A stretch of 64,000 bases of DNA from Euptelea pleiosperma (taxonomy: Eukaryota; Streptophyta; Magnoliopsida; Ranunculales; Eupteleaceae): assembly GCA_035048495.1 (NCBI GenBank), contig CM068549.1, positions 5,253,822 to 5,317,821 on the forward strand, given 5' to 3'. Both the position numbers and the translations under genes were made by a program. A model generated the notes under the pieces. The model was not told the DNA's origin and searched no databases. It worked only from the letters and a program-made list of their open reading frames with translations. This document shows positions 21,472 through 31,949 of this stretch, in pieces. Each line of letters begins with the position of its first letter. The first letter of the stretch is position 1.

Positions 21472-24155
21472 TGGGACTAGTAGTTGGCCCTGGATTTCCT
21501 ACCCTTTCTCCTTTCCTGAGTGTTCCCATCATAATTGATCTCACCAATTTGCTGAGTTCTTTCTTACACCTGCTCTTGGGAATGCAAGGCTTACACCCTG
21601 GATTATCCTCCCCCGAAAGATTCCGGCTATTTCCAGAGCCTCTGAGGAGGTTAAGGGGAGCCTTCTCAACAGTTGCTCTAACCCCCATCTCAGGGCTTAC
21701 AAAAGAGCCGCCCTCCTTCTCGGACCCTGCAGTTTGATGAAATAAGCCTCTAGCTAATTCCTCCCTGCCTTCGAAAGTCACCCCAATAGACTTCCCAAAA
21801 TTAATGACCCGGTCTATGGACCAGCATTCTCCAGATTCCGATGACGAGTTTCTCCGAAGTTTCTCCCTAGGAGGCGACACCGGATTAACTATCGATGGAG
21901 GCGGACCCGTCGTAACAACAGTGACCCCGTCTGAGGTTCCTTCCTTTGCCTGATAGTCCGAATCTAAGGATTCTTCGTCCGTAATCCCTGCATATTCCGA
22001 TTGAGAGGGTGGAGTAGAAGAAACTTCAGAGAAACCGTAATCCACCAGTCTACCTTCCTTGAGAATGTCCACTACCGTGGACGGTTCTTTAGGTGTCCCA
22101 ATAGAAGAGAAGACAATGAAATCCGGAGCACTAAGGGGAAGTGCTGGGCTCTGGATGTTCTCTGAGGGACTGGCGATGGGTCCCATACTGCTTGAGGCGG
22201 TCCTACCCTTCTCTGCCACCTTCGTCTCCGGGGAGGAGCTAGAGGAATACGGGAGCCACTCCTTGAAAACAGCGGCCTCTCTGTCTTCTTCTGGACTACG
22301 AATGAGAATCTTAGGATAGAAGAGTTGGGAAGGAAGGCTATCGTGTGAGGCGGAGGATACCGACCTCGGCTTAGCCTTAACAGGAGCCGAGAGATGCTCA
22401 CCTACAAAAGCCCTCCCGGCTTTGTTATCATGCTTTGCAGGCTGGTTAGAGTAGTTGCCTTCCTCCCAACCACCCTCTCCAATCCGACACCTGTCTAAGC
22501 CCATGAGACTCGTACCACCACGTGGCAACGCCTCCCTAGGCCAAGAAACAACTGGGCTACGATCAAGCGAGGAAGGACGAGCTTTCAGTTGATGTGACTT
22601 CTCCCTGTTGCTAAGGGAGAGAAAGCCCCTCTCTGATTCTGCAGTCTGTCTATCAGATCGATACGGTGCCAGAAAATCGTCCCCTTTGCTCCTATCATCA
22701 TACGACACTTGTCGTAAACCCGTACCGACCTCCTCCGTAACGCCTATAAAGGCCTGCGGCTTCTCCATTTGTCCCGCTTGCAGCACTCCGTGTAGGCTCG
22801 CTGCAGAGGGAGAGCTCGCATAGTGCGACACGTGTGCTTCCCCCCTCCGATTAGCCGCTACAGGGTTGAGTTTAAATTTTAAATCCTTCTGCCGATTGGA
22901 GCGAGAATTGACGTTCGTCTTTGGCCCTCTGGGTTGCTCGTGCAACACCACCCTGTTGCGCACACAGGTCTTTTTACCACGTGTCGGACTATTACTTGGG
23001 TTGCAAGGTTTCGCCACTCTCCTTGCCACGTTTCTTCTAGTGCTCCACCTCACCATCTCCCCCACTGCTACGACCCTAAAATAGGGAAATGCTATGAGTT
23101 GCAAACTGCTGGTCCCTCCAGGTCTCTAATACGTCGACGATGACTGGGAAGAGGACACCCCTATCGCTGATATTAACGACCCTTGGAATGCTTCTAAAAC
23201 CTCCTGCTGCAACCTTAATACGGATAAAATCCATATTTTCCAACGCCGCCTGAGAGCTGTCAAGCTCCTTGAGTCCTCCGCAGAGGTTCCCTAACACTTC
23301 GATGATGTTCCGATTCCGAAGATGGAATGGAACTCCCCGGAGAAAAATCCATCTTTCGGAGATGAGCGAGTCGGCAAAAAAGGTGTGGACTAACGGCCAC
23401 CACCGATGAAAGCATGCAAAACCGTTTCCCACTGTGATGGGGCCTCTATTACAAATCTTCACCACCTCCTCCTCAGATTCAGCAAAGCAGAAGAATCTGC
23501 CCGAAGCAAAATCCGTTAGTTTCAGAATACCGAAGTCCCTGAGGTATGCCATAATGATCTTTATCTTGACCAGGGGAAGGTGGCTTCCCGCTACATCGCA
23601 AACCACAGCCCTGCACCACCGACCAAAACATCCCGACGCTTCTCTGTAGTCGGTAGTGATACGGGGGACACCTCCAACCTTCTCAATCTTAGCAGTGACC
23701 TCACTGACCTCCCCTACTTCACGATAATCGCTGTGTCGTCGAGGTACACCCGCTGACGGTGGGCTGAAACCTGGAAAGGATCGATTAAGGACATACAATA
23801 GATTCGACCACCCTTCCTTGTTGCACCCTTCGGGTATGAAGATCAGGGATGATGATGAATCACCAAAAAATTCAAGCACCTTCAGGAATCCCCCTCAATG
23901 ATTCTTCCCACGAGTCGCAACCCAAGTCCTGCCTGCATCATGCTTCTTCCTCACAAAATTGCTAACCTCTATACTGGAGCAGAGCTCTTCCAAAATGTTA
24001 CAGAACTAGAGAGCACCGACTCTGCTAAGGAGGATATTTTTAAAGAAACCTCTACCCCTCTCCGTTACCTTCAGTAGACTGTTGTTTCCCACCCAGACCT
24101 CCTCCAAGTCAAAGGATTTGGCCTCAATCAGCAACGTCTTCCTCGTCTTCTTCAT
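21440..24155 (-). pseudogene. LINE-C ORF1 (DUF4283-type RNA-binding protein), lightly damaged
   Basis: The ATG at 24,155-24,153 begins KKTRKTLLIEAKSFDLEEVW, typical for the first protein of this LINE family. The DUF4283-like core lies at about 23,560-23,170 (IMAYLRDFGILKLTDF, WWPLVHTFFADSLISERW, IFLRGVPFHLRN). A long Ser/Arg/Pro-rich tail follows to 21,440. Lesions: TAG at 24,008-24,006, TGA at 23,897-23,895, and a frameshift near 23,100. ORF1 overlaps the ORF2 start by about 30 bases, suggesting coupled or reinitiating translation in the intact element. ORF1 is thought to bind element RNA. Confidence 0.85.
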
Positions 24156-24235
24156 CTTAAATGCTTCATATCGTCAGGTCGATATGGCTTTCCAAGTTCG
24201 TCAATTGCAGAGCCCCTCTGGTTCTTTGATTTCTA

Positions 24236-25290
24236 AAATAAATGATTTCTAAAATGTTGGTGTATCCTTCCTCTAGACAATACTTTGTTAAGCTGTTAAA
24301 CACATCTCTTAATAAGACAAAAAAGACCACTCAAAACATAAAATTTTAAAAATAATTATTTTTACTTTTACAAAAAAGTATTTTTAAAAACGACTTAGAA
24401 ATATAAAAAGGCAAACGCTATAAGTTAGTAGTATATATGATTCGATGGCCTATCAGTGTGCTTTTATACTAGTTTTATCATTTATTAAAGTTTTAACAAA
24501 ATTTCAAGAATGTTTCCATCATGTCCACAATATTTCCATCATTTGCATGAAAATTGTATTATTTTATATTTCCATTTCTAGGCTGGTCGAAGTAAATCCA
24601 GAAATCGAAATTTAATACCTTGAACACAGCAATGGTTGTTTTGATAAGTCTTTCCTCATAAATTTACTTATAATTATTATGTTAGGATAGCTTCATGGCG
24701 ATATTATTATTTGCTTTCACTTTTCATATATAGTTTTCTTTATTTTTATTAAACCTTTTGATTTTAATACAACTAAAATATTATTATAATACTTGTGTTC
24801 ACTGTCTGCATGTCAGGCTTCTTAAAGGTGCCATGTCTGACACCTCATAACTGTGTCGAACACTGACTCACATGTTTGTATCATTGTTACATAGGTTTCT
24901 TCGAACAGATACGGTCACAATTTATCTCTAGAATTTAGAATTAACTTCCTCAAAAATGAATATTCCAGTACTTGTTCTAATGGTTATTCATGCAAACCAA
25001 TTGAAATAAGCATGTGGATTATAGAATGTTCCTCCAGTGCCCAGTATGAGAGTACTTCATATTTGCGAATGTACCCCATTTTTCCTCATGTATATGTAAA
25101 AATATATAGATAAATGAATGTCTACATGAACACAGACATAAATGCACGAGGAACATATAGATTTTTCTCTGCATGTACCTTTTCCTCACATAAGTTGCAT
25201 TTCAGCAAATTCGAAGATCTGTGCACCATAGGATAATTAACACTTACTGAGGAATGTGAATTTATTTGGTCCTTTTTTTGTGTTTCACAG
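24236..25290 (+). other. Intron of SmE next to the antepenultimate exon
   Basis: AT-rich DNA without an open frame or recognised repeat. It ends in a good 3' splice site (TTTTTTTGTGTTTCACAG at 25,273-25,290). I looked for the earlier SmE exons (start Met, the LIFRFLQ and IWLFEQ-type segments) here and did not find them. Confidence 0.7.
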
Positions 25291-25521
25291 GGGTTTGATG
25301 AGTACATGAACTTGGTTCTGGATGATGCTGAAGAAGTCAGCATCAAGAAAAACACCAGGAAACCATTGGGTGGGTGATAGAATATTTCATGCTCTTTTTC
25401 TCGTCTTCACTTTTCCCATGTTTTGTGTTCTGAATTATTTTTTCACACTTCTTGTTCAGGGAAGATTCTTTTGAAAGGAGACAACATCACACTAATGCAG
25501 AACACGTTAGTGAAACTTAAA

Positions 25522-25563
<42 letters not shown>

Positions 25564-25613
25564 GTTCTGTTCCTAATTAGAATTCTTCTTTTTGATATTC
25601 CAGTGGCAGATGA
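25291..25613 (+). CDS. SmE: Small nuclear ribonucleoprotein E (SmE), last three coding exons
   Basis: SmE is one of seven Sm proteins forming the ring around U1, U2, U4 and U5 snRNA in the spliceosome. Exon a, 25,291-25,369: [20 protein letters not shown] and NTRKPLG, the Sm1 end and variable linker. Exon b, 25,460-25,505: the Sm2 motif [15 protein letters not shown]. Exon c, 25,604-25,613: completes NTGR and the TGA stop. Splice sites are canonical (CACAG/GGG; G/GTGGGTG; TTCAG/GG; AC/GTTAGTG; TCCAG/TGG) and phases agree (79, 46 and 10 coding bases). The product fits the end of plant SmE (about 88 residues in all). The N-terminal exons lie left of the window. No lesion is visible, so it is likely functional; a truncated duplicate cannot be excluded. 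Confidence 0.95.
25526..25558. repeat. CT microsatellite in the last SmE intron
   Basis: About 16 CT units, 20 bases after the splice donor of exon b and well before the acceptor at 25,603. Length variation here would alter the pyrimidine content of a 98-base intron. Confidence 0.97.
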
Positions 25614-26094
25614 GGACCAGTCTGGTGACTGTGTACTCTGCAGGTGAGTGCACAATATAGCCTGTTTCAAAATACATGAGAGCAAATGTACTCCAATTTC
25701 TCGTCTTTCATTTCACCTTGGATACCCCATGTAATCATTAAAACCTCTTACAGATGGTTATAAAGCTTACATTTCCCCTTTTATTTGGTCCGTGAGTATG
25801 TTGATTGTGCTGATTTCTTGGTTGTGTGGCAAAGTTTTTGCCCTTTTCTCAGATTGCCAATTGGGTCAGCTGTCTGAAAAAAAAATGGAGTTTTGAACTA
25901 GTTTATTGAGTCGACACCGACCGAATGTCACAAGAAAATGATTTTTTTTGTGGGGGCTCAATTATCATGTTCTCAACTTCTTTTAGAAAATGAAGGGCAA
26001 AATGAAAAATAATAGTTTTTTATAACCTTTTTCTTTCTTTTCATGCCCTTTTGGATGGAAGCTTCTAAATCCTTCTTGAGTAGCATTTTGAGTG
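25614..26094 (+). other. SmE 3' UTR and downstream flank
   Basis: After the stop, CAGTCTGGTGACTGTG is followed at 25,645 by GTGAGTGC, which could be a splice donor inside the 3' UTR. No clear AATAAA is seen; T-rich runs occur at 25,935-26,040. The transcript end cannot be fixed from sequence alone. Confidence 0.5.
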
Positions 26095-26103
26095 TTTCTG
26101 CAT
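26061..26103. repeat. Direct repeat unit flanking the MITE (copy 1)
   Basis: The 43-base segment starting GCTTCTAAATCCTTCTTGAG recurs at 26,539-26,582 with a few changes. The first copy carries the MITE directly at its end, so the local duplication and the insertion are linked in space. Confidence 0.75.
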
Positions 26104-26481
26104 GGGTCAGGCTCCAGTTACCGCCCCAAAATGACAGGCTCCGGTTACAGGACATAATGAGCCATGTGGCACTCTTAGAGGACTGACCGTATGGATGTTT
26201 GGCCAATCCCTAAGTGACCCTAGAAACCAAAAATCAGCCTGATTAGGGATTTATAGAAGTTGGATTGGACTTATTTTCATGGGTTGATCTCAACTGTGGG
26301 AATTTGAGCAGTATTTGTGGTACAAAGATCCAACGCCTAGAAATCACCAACAGGCTGATTTTTGGTTTGTAGGTCCACCTAGGGGTTGGCCAAACAACAA
26401 TATGGTCAGAGTCCTCTAAGAGTGTGCCACGTGGCTCATATTGTGTCCTGTAACCGGAACCCGGTAACTGGAGCCTGACCC
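26104..26481. mobile_element. MITE-like element with ~135-bp terminal inverted repeats (Mutator-like duplication)
   Basis: The left end GGGTCAGGCTCCAGTTACCG and the reversed right end start with the same word and stay alike for about 135 bp, up to CCAAAAATCAGCCTG. The flanks carry a 9-bp direct repeat TTTCTGCAT (26,095-26,103 and 26,483-26,491, with one extra T at the right edge). A 9-bp duplication with long inverted repeats fits non-autonomous Mutator-like elements. No coding sequence. Confidence 0.82.
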
Positions 26482-26538
26482 TTTTCTGCATTATCGACGT
26501 TGAAGTCGTACTCCTCAAACTCCAATTCGGTGCTTTCA

Positions 26539-26582
26539 GCTTCCTAAATCCTTCTTGAGTAGCATTCTGAGATTTTCTGCAT
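26539..26582. repeat. Direct repeat unit flanking the MITE (copy 2)
   Basis: Partner of 26,061-26,103; here TTTTCTGCATTATG continues into unbroken sequence, so this copy is the empty version. Confidence 0.7.
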
Positions 26583-27049
26583 TATGTAAAGCTTTTCCTG
26601 CTGTACCTCACAAGTGTTGGCAAGCCCAGACATTTGGTTGGGCTGGGCTTGGGACAAGAGATCATGAGGTGGGATTGAACCGTTGTTGGTTTCACTGACA
26701 ATGGTGTCACTGACAATTTGCGGTTTGGCTGTCCTGAGAAATATTATTGGTCCTATGTACAACATACTTGGATTGGAGTGGAGGATCATGCCTTGTGACC
26801 TGATGGATAATCCTAACAGTCCCAGGATTTTCTGATGGAAAAGTGCTGTTTGGCTGGCAGTATATTTATCACTTGTCAGTGATCAATCCGATAGACTTCT
26901 TATGGGCACTGTTGCTTCCTAGCTAGAAATTGTTTCAGGCCTGAATAGCTCAAGCAAAGCCATCATTACAGGGGCAGTGTCCCCTCATTTTGTCGGCTAG
27001 TTTTCTTAGCCTCTTCAGCTTTGTTGCTATTTTCTTAGCAACAAATAGT
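26583..27049. other. Unassigned intergenic DNA
   Basis: No gene or repeat recognised; ordinary composition, short open stretches only. Confidence 0.5.
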
Positions 27050-28130
27050 CATCTATTCACATTGTCCAAATGTTAGTACTTGTATTGACCACAGCCCCAA
27101 ATTCCAATCAGTCCTGAACAATGCCAATCGTCCGATCAAAGGCTGATTAATTTGGATCCACATGGAGATGAGTTGAGTGCTAATTTCCCATTCTAACTCG
27201 CTTTGTGAAACTGGATTAAAAGTTGAAAAATTTGTTACGGCGGATTTCACTATTGGAGTTAGAAGTTCCAGAAAGGGCTGATGTTTTTGTGAGGGTGATC
27301 CCTGTACTGAGGAGATTATCCACGCCAAAAATTAGCCCCTGAATCCAGATGGATTGACGTGCTAAATGTTACAAGATCATGGGGCCTAGATGGAGATGAG
27401 TCAAAGGGACGATTTTTTGAGGTAGAACACAAAATTTCAATCATCGACTCGGTTCCATGCAAGTCCTATGATCAGATGTTTGGTGTTTGGTGTGTCAAAA
27501 AAAGAAACGTGTTGAGATAGGTTGACATACAGTTTTGACACTCGCAGTTGTTGGACCCACGTAGAGATAAGGCCATTTTGAGGGATCATCCTCACAGAAA
27601 ATCAGTTTTTTTTATTTTTTGAAACTTTTAACCCTATCAAATGTGGACTTAGATTTTATGGTGAAAATGGAAGGTCCAGAACATTTCAGCTTTTAATCTA
27701 CTTTTAGCAAGGCTACAATTGTCAAAATCTCCAAAAACCATCCCTTAGCATCTCCATGTGGGCCGTACAACCAGGTGTTATTTTGTGTCACACCACCATG
27801 TGTCATCCTTTACAAAAAAATTCATGTGTCATCTTTATCCTAACCCATATATCTAATGAAAAAAACCACTTTGTTCCTATATTTTTAGCCTTATTAAAAG
27901 TGGATTACAAGTTGTAAGCTTTTGTATTGTCTACTTCATTGTGAACTTGAACTCAACATTTGATAGGTTGAGCATCAAAATGTTTTGTGAGTGATCTTCA
28001 TGATCTCTATGATGATAAGATCATCCTCACCAAAAAAATCAACCCTCAAATCATCTTTCATGTGGACTCCACAATCTTGTTTCATTTAGTTTGTCAAAAT
28101 AAGGTGTCAACGTATCTTGACCTATATAGT
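27050..28130. repeat. Cluster of degenerate MITE relics
   Basis: Words shared with the better preserved elements at 28,799-29,607 recur in both orientations: GGAGATGAGT, ATCATCCTCAC, AAAATCAG, and descriptions of arms such as CATGTGGACTCCAC. Examples are 27,165-27,180, 27,395-27,410, 27,585-27,610, 28,015-28,060. Individual element borders cannot be drawn. Confidence 0.4.
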
Positions 28131-28262
28131 TTAGGGCTGCAACTCGGGTGGGTTGGGGGTCAACCTTAGCCCAACCCGACCTTCAAGGCTGTGAACCTGA
28201 GCCCAATCCAACTCGAGGTCGGGCTTAGATTTTCCAGCCTGAGTCCAACCCAATCAGGTTGG
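28130..28262. repeat. TTGGGTTGG / CCAACCC-rich degenerate DNA-element end
   Basis: Alternating strand-complementary words (CAACTCGGGTGGGTTGGG, CCCAACCCGACC, GGTTGGTTGGGTTGG) can fold back on each other. This style occurs in many small plant DNA elements. No target duplication found. Confidence 0.35.
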
Positions 28263-28798
28263 TTGGGTTGGTCAATATCTTAATTTTTTTTCATTAGTTG
28301 GAAAGGTTGCTAATTTTTTCTCATATTAAAATTATTTATTGGTAAAAGCAATGACTGTTATGTTAAGTATTAAATAATAGCTTCATTTCCGCATCTTGTC
28401 AAATAGGACCACATTAACAAAATGTATATATATTTATATTTGTCATCTTTACATGTTTCTTCATACAAGAATTACAAGTTCAAAATTCTTCACATAATCT
28501 TGTTCCTATAAATGCCAAATAATTTGTTTTCAATTGCAGATAGTAACACAAGTGTAGATGGTAACACAAGTTTACAGTAGAACGAAACCAACACATTGGC
28601 GAAACTTGTGGCTTCAGCTTATACTCAAAAGCACCTCCATTGTCAGCAACATAGCAATGAACTTTTTAATTGCTCACCTTCTCATATAGAATTGAAGTCA
28701 AGCCATCGGTGCTGCGATGCACCTCTTGTAGTGGGCCGCCTCCATGGATTTGTCTCAAGTATGTCTTTGATAATGTGTGTGTATATAATATATATATA
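28263..28798. other. Unassigned DNA with AT-rich ends
   Basis: A short open stretch (28,596-28,799) has no recognisable domain. The segment ends in the TATATATA run used as the left flank of the next MITE. Confidence 0.4.
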
Positions 28799-29201
28799 GG
28801 ACTGGGATAAAATGATTCATGGAATTCTTACTAATAGAATGACTAATGGACGTGGGGCCCACATGTAGATGAGATAAGAGCTGATTTTTGGTGATGATAT
28901 TCTTCTCAACATGGATATCAACCACACAAAAAATCAGCCCATTCCAACATTTGTAGGCTTGTGAAAAGTGGATTGCAAATTGAAAATTTTTGGACCATCC
29001 ATTTTCACTATTAAATTTAGGTCCATCTTTGATAGGGTTAGAAGTTTTAAAAATTATTGATTTTTGGCGAGGATGACCTCCTCAATGATCTCCATGGTAA
29101 GATCATCCTCACCAAAAATCAGCTCTTAACTCATATGCATGTGGGCCCCACGTCCATTAGTAATCTATTAGTAAGAATTCTATGAGTCATTCTATTCCAA
29201 A

Positions 29202-29203
<2 letters not shown>
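28799..29203. mobile_element. 405-bp MITE-like element with ~75-bp terminal inverted repeats
   Basis: Left end GGACTGGGATAAAATGA, reversed right end GGTTTGGAATAGAATGA, then both arms share GAATTCTTACTAATAGA and TAATGGACGTGGGGCCCACA. Inserted in a TA-rich run (TATATATA left, ATATATAT right), so the true duplication size is ambiguous. Internal half-repeats GGTGATGATATTC and GGTGAGGATGATC extend the symmetry. No coding sequence. Confidence 0.8.
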
Positions 29204-29236
<33 letters not shown>

Positions 29237-29238
29237 CA
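29204..29238. repeat. TA microsatellite between two MITEs
   Basis: About 14 TA units separating two inverted-repeat elements; both appear to have used the same TA-rich landing site. Confidence 0.9.
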
Positions 29239-29607
29239 GGATCGGGGGACAACATTTTGACAATTTTTTCATAAAAAATTTGGCGTACCCATATGGAAGA
29301 TGAATCAATGGCTGAATTTTGGTGAGGATGATCTCCTCACCATATAGATCACCCCTACAAAATGAGCCCATTCTGAAATTTCTAACCCCATCAAGTGTGG
29401 TCTTCAAGTTAACGGTAAAAATAGACGGTCTATAATTCTTCAACTTCTAAACCAGTCCACGAATATCGGAATGATTTGAATTTTTGAGAGGATGATCTCC
29501 TCCCCACATAAGCCATCCTCACCAAAAATCATCAAATTCCAAAACTTATAATTTATATATTGGCCCGTGACAATTTTTTGTTGTAAAAAATGTTGTCCCC
29601 CAATCCT
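29239..29607. mobile_element. ~370-bp MITE-like element with inverted ends
   Basis: Left end AGGATCGGGGGACAACATTT and reversed right end AGGATTGGGGGACAACATTT match over the first 20 bases with one change. The arms continue with weaker symmetry to the shared GGATGATCTCCTC words. No coding sequence. Target duplication not clear because the left side is a TA repeat. Confidence 0.7.
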
Positions 29608-31338
29608 ATTGTCGGGTGCAATTTGGCAACACTTGAAGCTGGGAGCGGGTGGGGTTGTGTCATTTCTAAGAGTGATGGTACTGCAAGTGGGTGTTTATGT
29701 GATTGTGCGGTTGTTGGTCTCGGGTAGTTCTATTACGGGGTGATCATTGGGATAAGGGAGATTGATATCTTCTCTCCAAAGAAGCACAAGTCTTGCAAAT
29801 GGTATTTATTTCATACAACAGAACTTGACTGAACTGTCATTCACTGCCTGAACAATCACAAACGTAACAGGGGGTTGATTGATTAACATTACTTCTAGTT
29901 CATCATTCCCCAAGAAGGTAAACGTAATCTAGTCAAGTAATCTAGTCAAGCTAAATGGGTCCCTTAGCCTGCCACACTGAGGGATTGGGGAACGTCCAAC
30001 GTGCATCCAACAGTTTCAAACATTGTTCCATGGAGTCGTCCTCTTCCCCAAGCGGTTTCAAAGGGGAGTGATTCAATTAGTCCTTAATTACTCTGTGATT
30101 ATCTTCTGGCGTCCTGTTTTAAACTTCGAAGAGAATGTCTCCTGGTCTCAATAACATTAATAGGTTCATTAAAATGATGTGATAGAAACGTCTATGCGGC
30201 TGGACAACTCCATAACATGTCAGGTACCGAGTCTTTAACCGTTTTCTGACCCTGAATGGAATCCCCTAGACCCACAAAGGATAGGCTTGTTCTCTTGCTT
30301 CAATCCATTCCCCTCAAGACATGGAATATGTTACTCAAACATTAATCGTGTAGTAGCCCAGCATAGAGTCCTTAGAAGAGGAACATCTATGCGGTACAGT
30401 TCATTAGGGATTACCTTGTTACTCGCGTTGTACTGGATATCTGAACTCGAGATTCTGTATTTCCTTGGTAAATCACTCACAAACTAAAGAAAAACACTAT
30501 GTCAAATTCTAGATGAATTTCGACAGAGTATAGCTTTATCATAAAATAACAGAAGAAGATGATTTTTTCTATCCCCAAAGTCCTCTATTTATAGTGTTCT
30601 AGGGAGGGGTCTACACATGTTGCAGACTCACCTTTATAAGAGAAAAATGATTAAAATAATGAGAAAATATAAACAATCTTAAAAAACTAATCACATACGA
30701 TTATGTAGTTAATAGTGCTACACTACTGTGGGGGAAAAATATCTGATCTAACCCACACAATCTTCGAGGTCAGACGATTCGGATTTTGGTGATGATCAGA
30801 CGATTCTGATGCTCCAGGATGAAACTGCTTTCTCCTCTGCGAAGGATAGGATGATCTCTAGATGAGATTTGGTTGTACCTGTTGACAAGGCTCCGACGCT
30901 CAAGTCAGCTTAGGAAATGTAACAGGTTTCACGAAAATAGTAAAAGGTTTCAGAGTTTAGGCTATCTGGATCTGGAGAGCAAGATCTCTTCTCAGTTCTG
31001 AGGGTCTCATATTTATAACCTTAGAACTGGCGTGACTCACCTTCTACGCGTCTAGTCATTATCAGTCAACGATGATTCAGATGGATTCTGTTATAAAACA
31101 GAATCTTATGGTTATATCTTGACTTCCTTGATTCGGTTATACCTGAAATAACTGAAGCGACACTGAGGTGGCATCCTTCGTATTAGGTATTCAGATAACG
31201 GGATGTCGAATTCGTGATAGTTCAACTAGCTGCTACGTGGCCAATATTCATTAGTCAAGAAATCGACTGTGTTCAGAATACTTACCTTGTACGTAAAAGA
31301 TCCTGCCACGTAAGTCATTTGACCTCAGCTGGCTTTGT
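29608..31338. other. Unassigned repeat-like DNA with two reverse-strand TATA motifs
   Basis: No protein domain on either strand. Minus-strand TATA-like words occur at 30,594-30,585 (CTATAAATAG) and 31,018-31,011 (TTATAAAT). A weak hairpin of the kind found in the 32-kb array (CATACGATTATGTAG ... CTACACTACTGTG) lies at 30,694-30,732. It may be the left half of the same unit that carries the minisatellite and hairpin arrays. Confidence 0.35.
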
Positions 31339-31748
31339 CGGGATGATACTGAAATAGATCCCGTCAAGTAAGTCTGGTGACCTTGCCGGGATGAGATTGT
31401 AAAAGATCCCGTCAAATAAGTCTGGTGACCTTGCCGGGATATAGGCATCCAGCCAGTCATGTGACCTTGTCGGGATGAGATTGTAAAAGATCCCGTCAAG
31501 TAAGTCTGGTGACCTTGCCGGAATGAGATTGTAAAAGATCCCGTCAAGTAAGTCTGGTGACCTTGCCGGGATATAGGCATCCAGCCAGTCATGTGACCTT
31601 GTCGGGATGAGATTGTAAAAGATCCCGTCAAGTAAGTCTGGTGACCTTGCCGGAATGAGATTGTAATATATCCCGTTAAGCCTGTTGACCTTGGCGGGAT
31701 GAGATTGTAATATATCCCGTCAAGCCTGTTGACCGTGTTGGGATGAGA
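31339..31748. repeat. Higher-order minisatellite, 48+48+36-bp units
   Basis: Units start at each CGGGAT. Long units of 48 bp (CGGGATGAGATTGTAAAAGA ... CCTTGC) alternate with 36-bp units (CGGGATATAGGCATCCAGCC ... CCTTGT) in the order 48,48,36,48,48,36,48, then two shorter diverged units. One higher-order period is thus 132 bp. In every long unit CGGGAT and ATCCCG can pair around about 12 bases. All lengths are multiples of three, so a long open stretch appears on the minus strand (31,631-31,251) as a by-product. Confidence 0.93.
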
Positions 31749-31949
31749 ATTCTGTTAGCATCACTTCCATGTGTCGATCATTCCATCCTGACATGTGGAT
31801 TTCTAATTAATGGAAATCGTGTGACACGATGGACAGTTTATGGCTCCTGATGATGCTTCCGGCGCATTTACTCTCGCATGCTGTCTATTAACACGCGTCA
31901 TATTTTTATGATCGCACGTGCTAAGCCAGTAACACGCGTCAATATTTAA

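Larger units (their letters stand above)
17653..24235 (-). mobile_element. LINE-C: nearly full-length L1-type LINE
   Basis: On the minus strand the order is a short 5' leader (24,235-24,156, boundary approximate), ORF1 (24,155-21,440), ORF2 (21,471-17,811), a short 3' UTR and an A-rich tail with TAAA units (17,680-17,653). Total about 6.5 kb, the usual size for plant L1 elements. Both ORFs can be followed end to end with few lesions, so it is the youngest LINE here. I could not identify its target duplication. Confidence 0.92.

Noticed and set aside
28596..28799. 67-codon frame downstream of SmE
   Set aside because: No domain, no promoter or splice context, runs into a TA repeat.
29700..30480. 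Possible rRNA or organellar insertion
   Set aside because: The composition looked unlike the flanks, but no conserved rRNA or organellar gene words could be matched by eye.
31251..31631. 126-codon repetitive frame on the minus strand
   Set aside because: Arises because minisatellite units are multiples of three; no start context or flanking gene signal.
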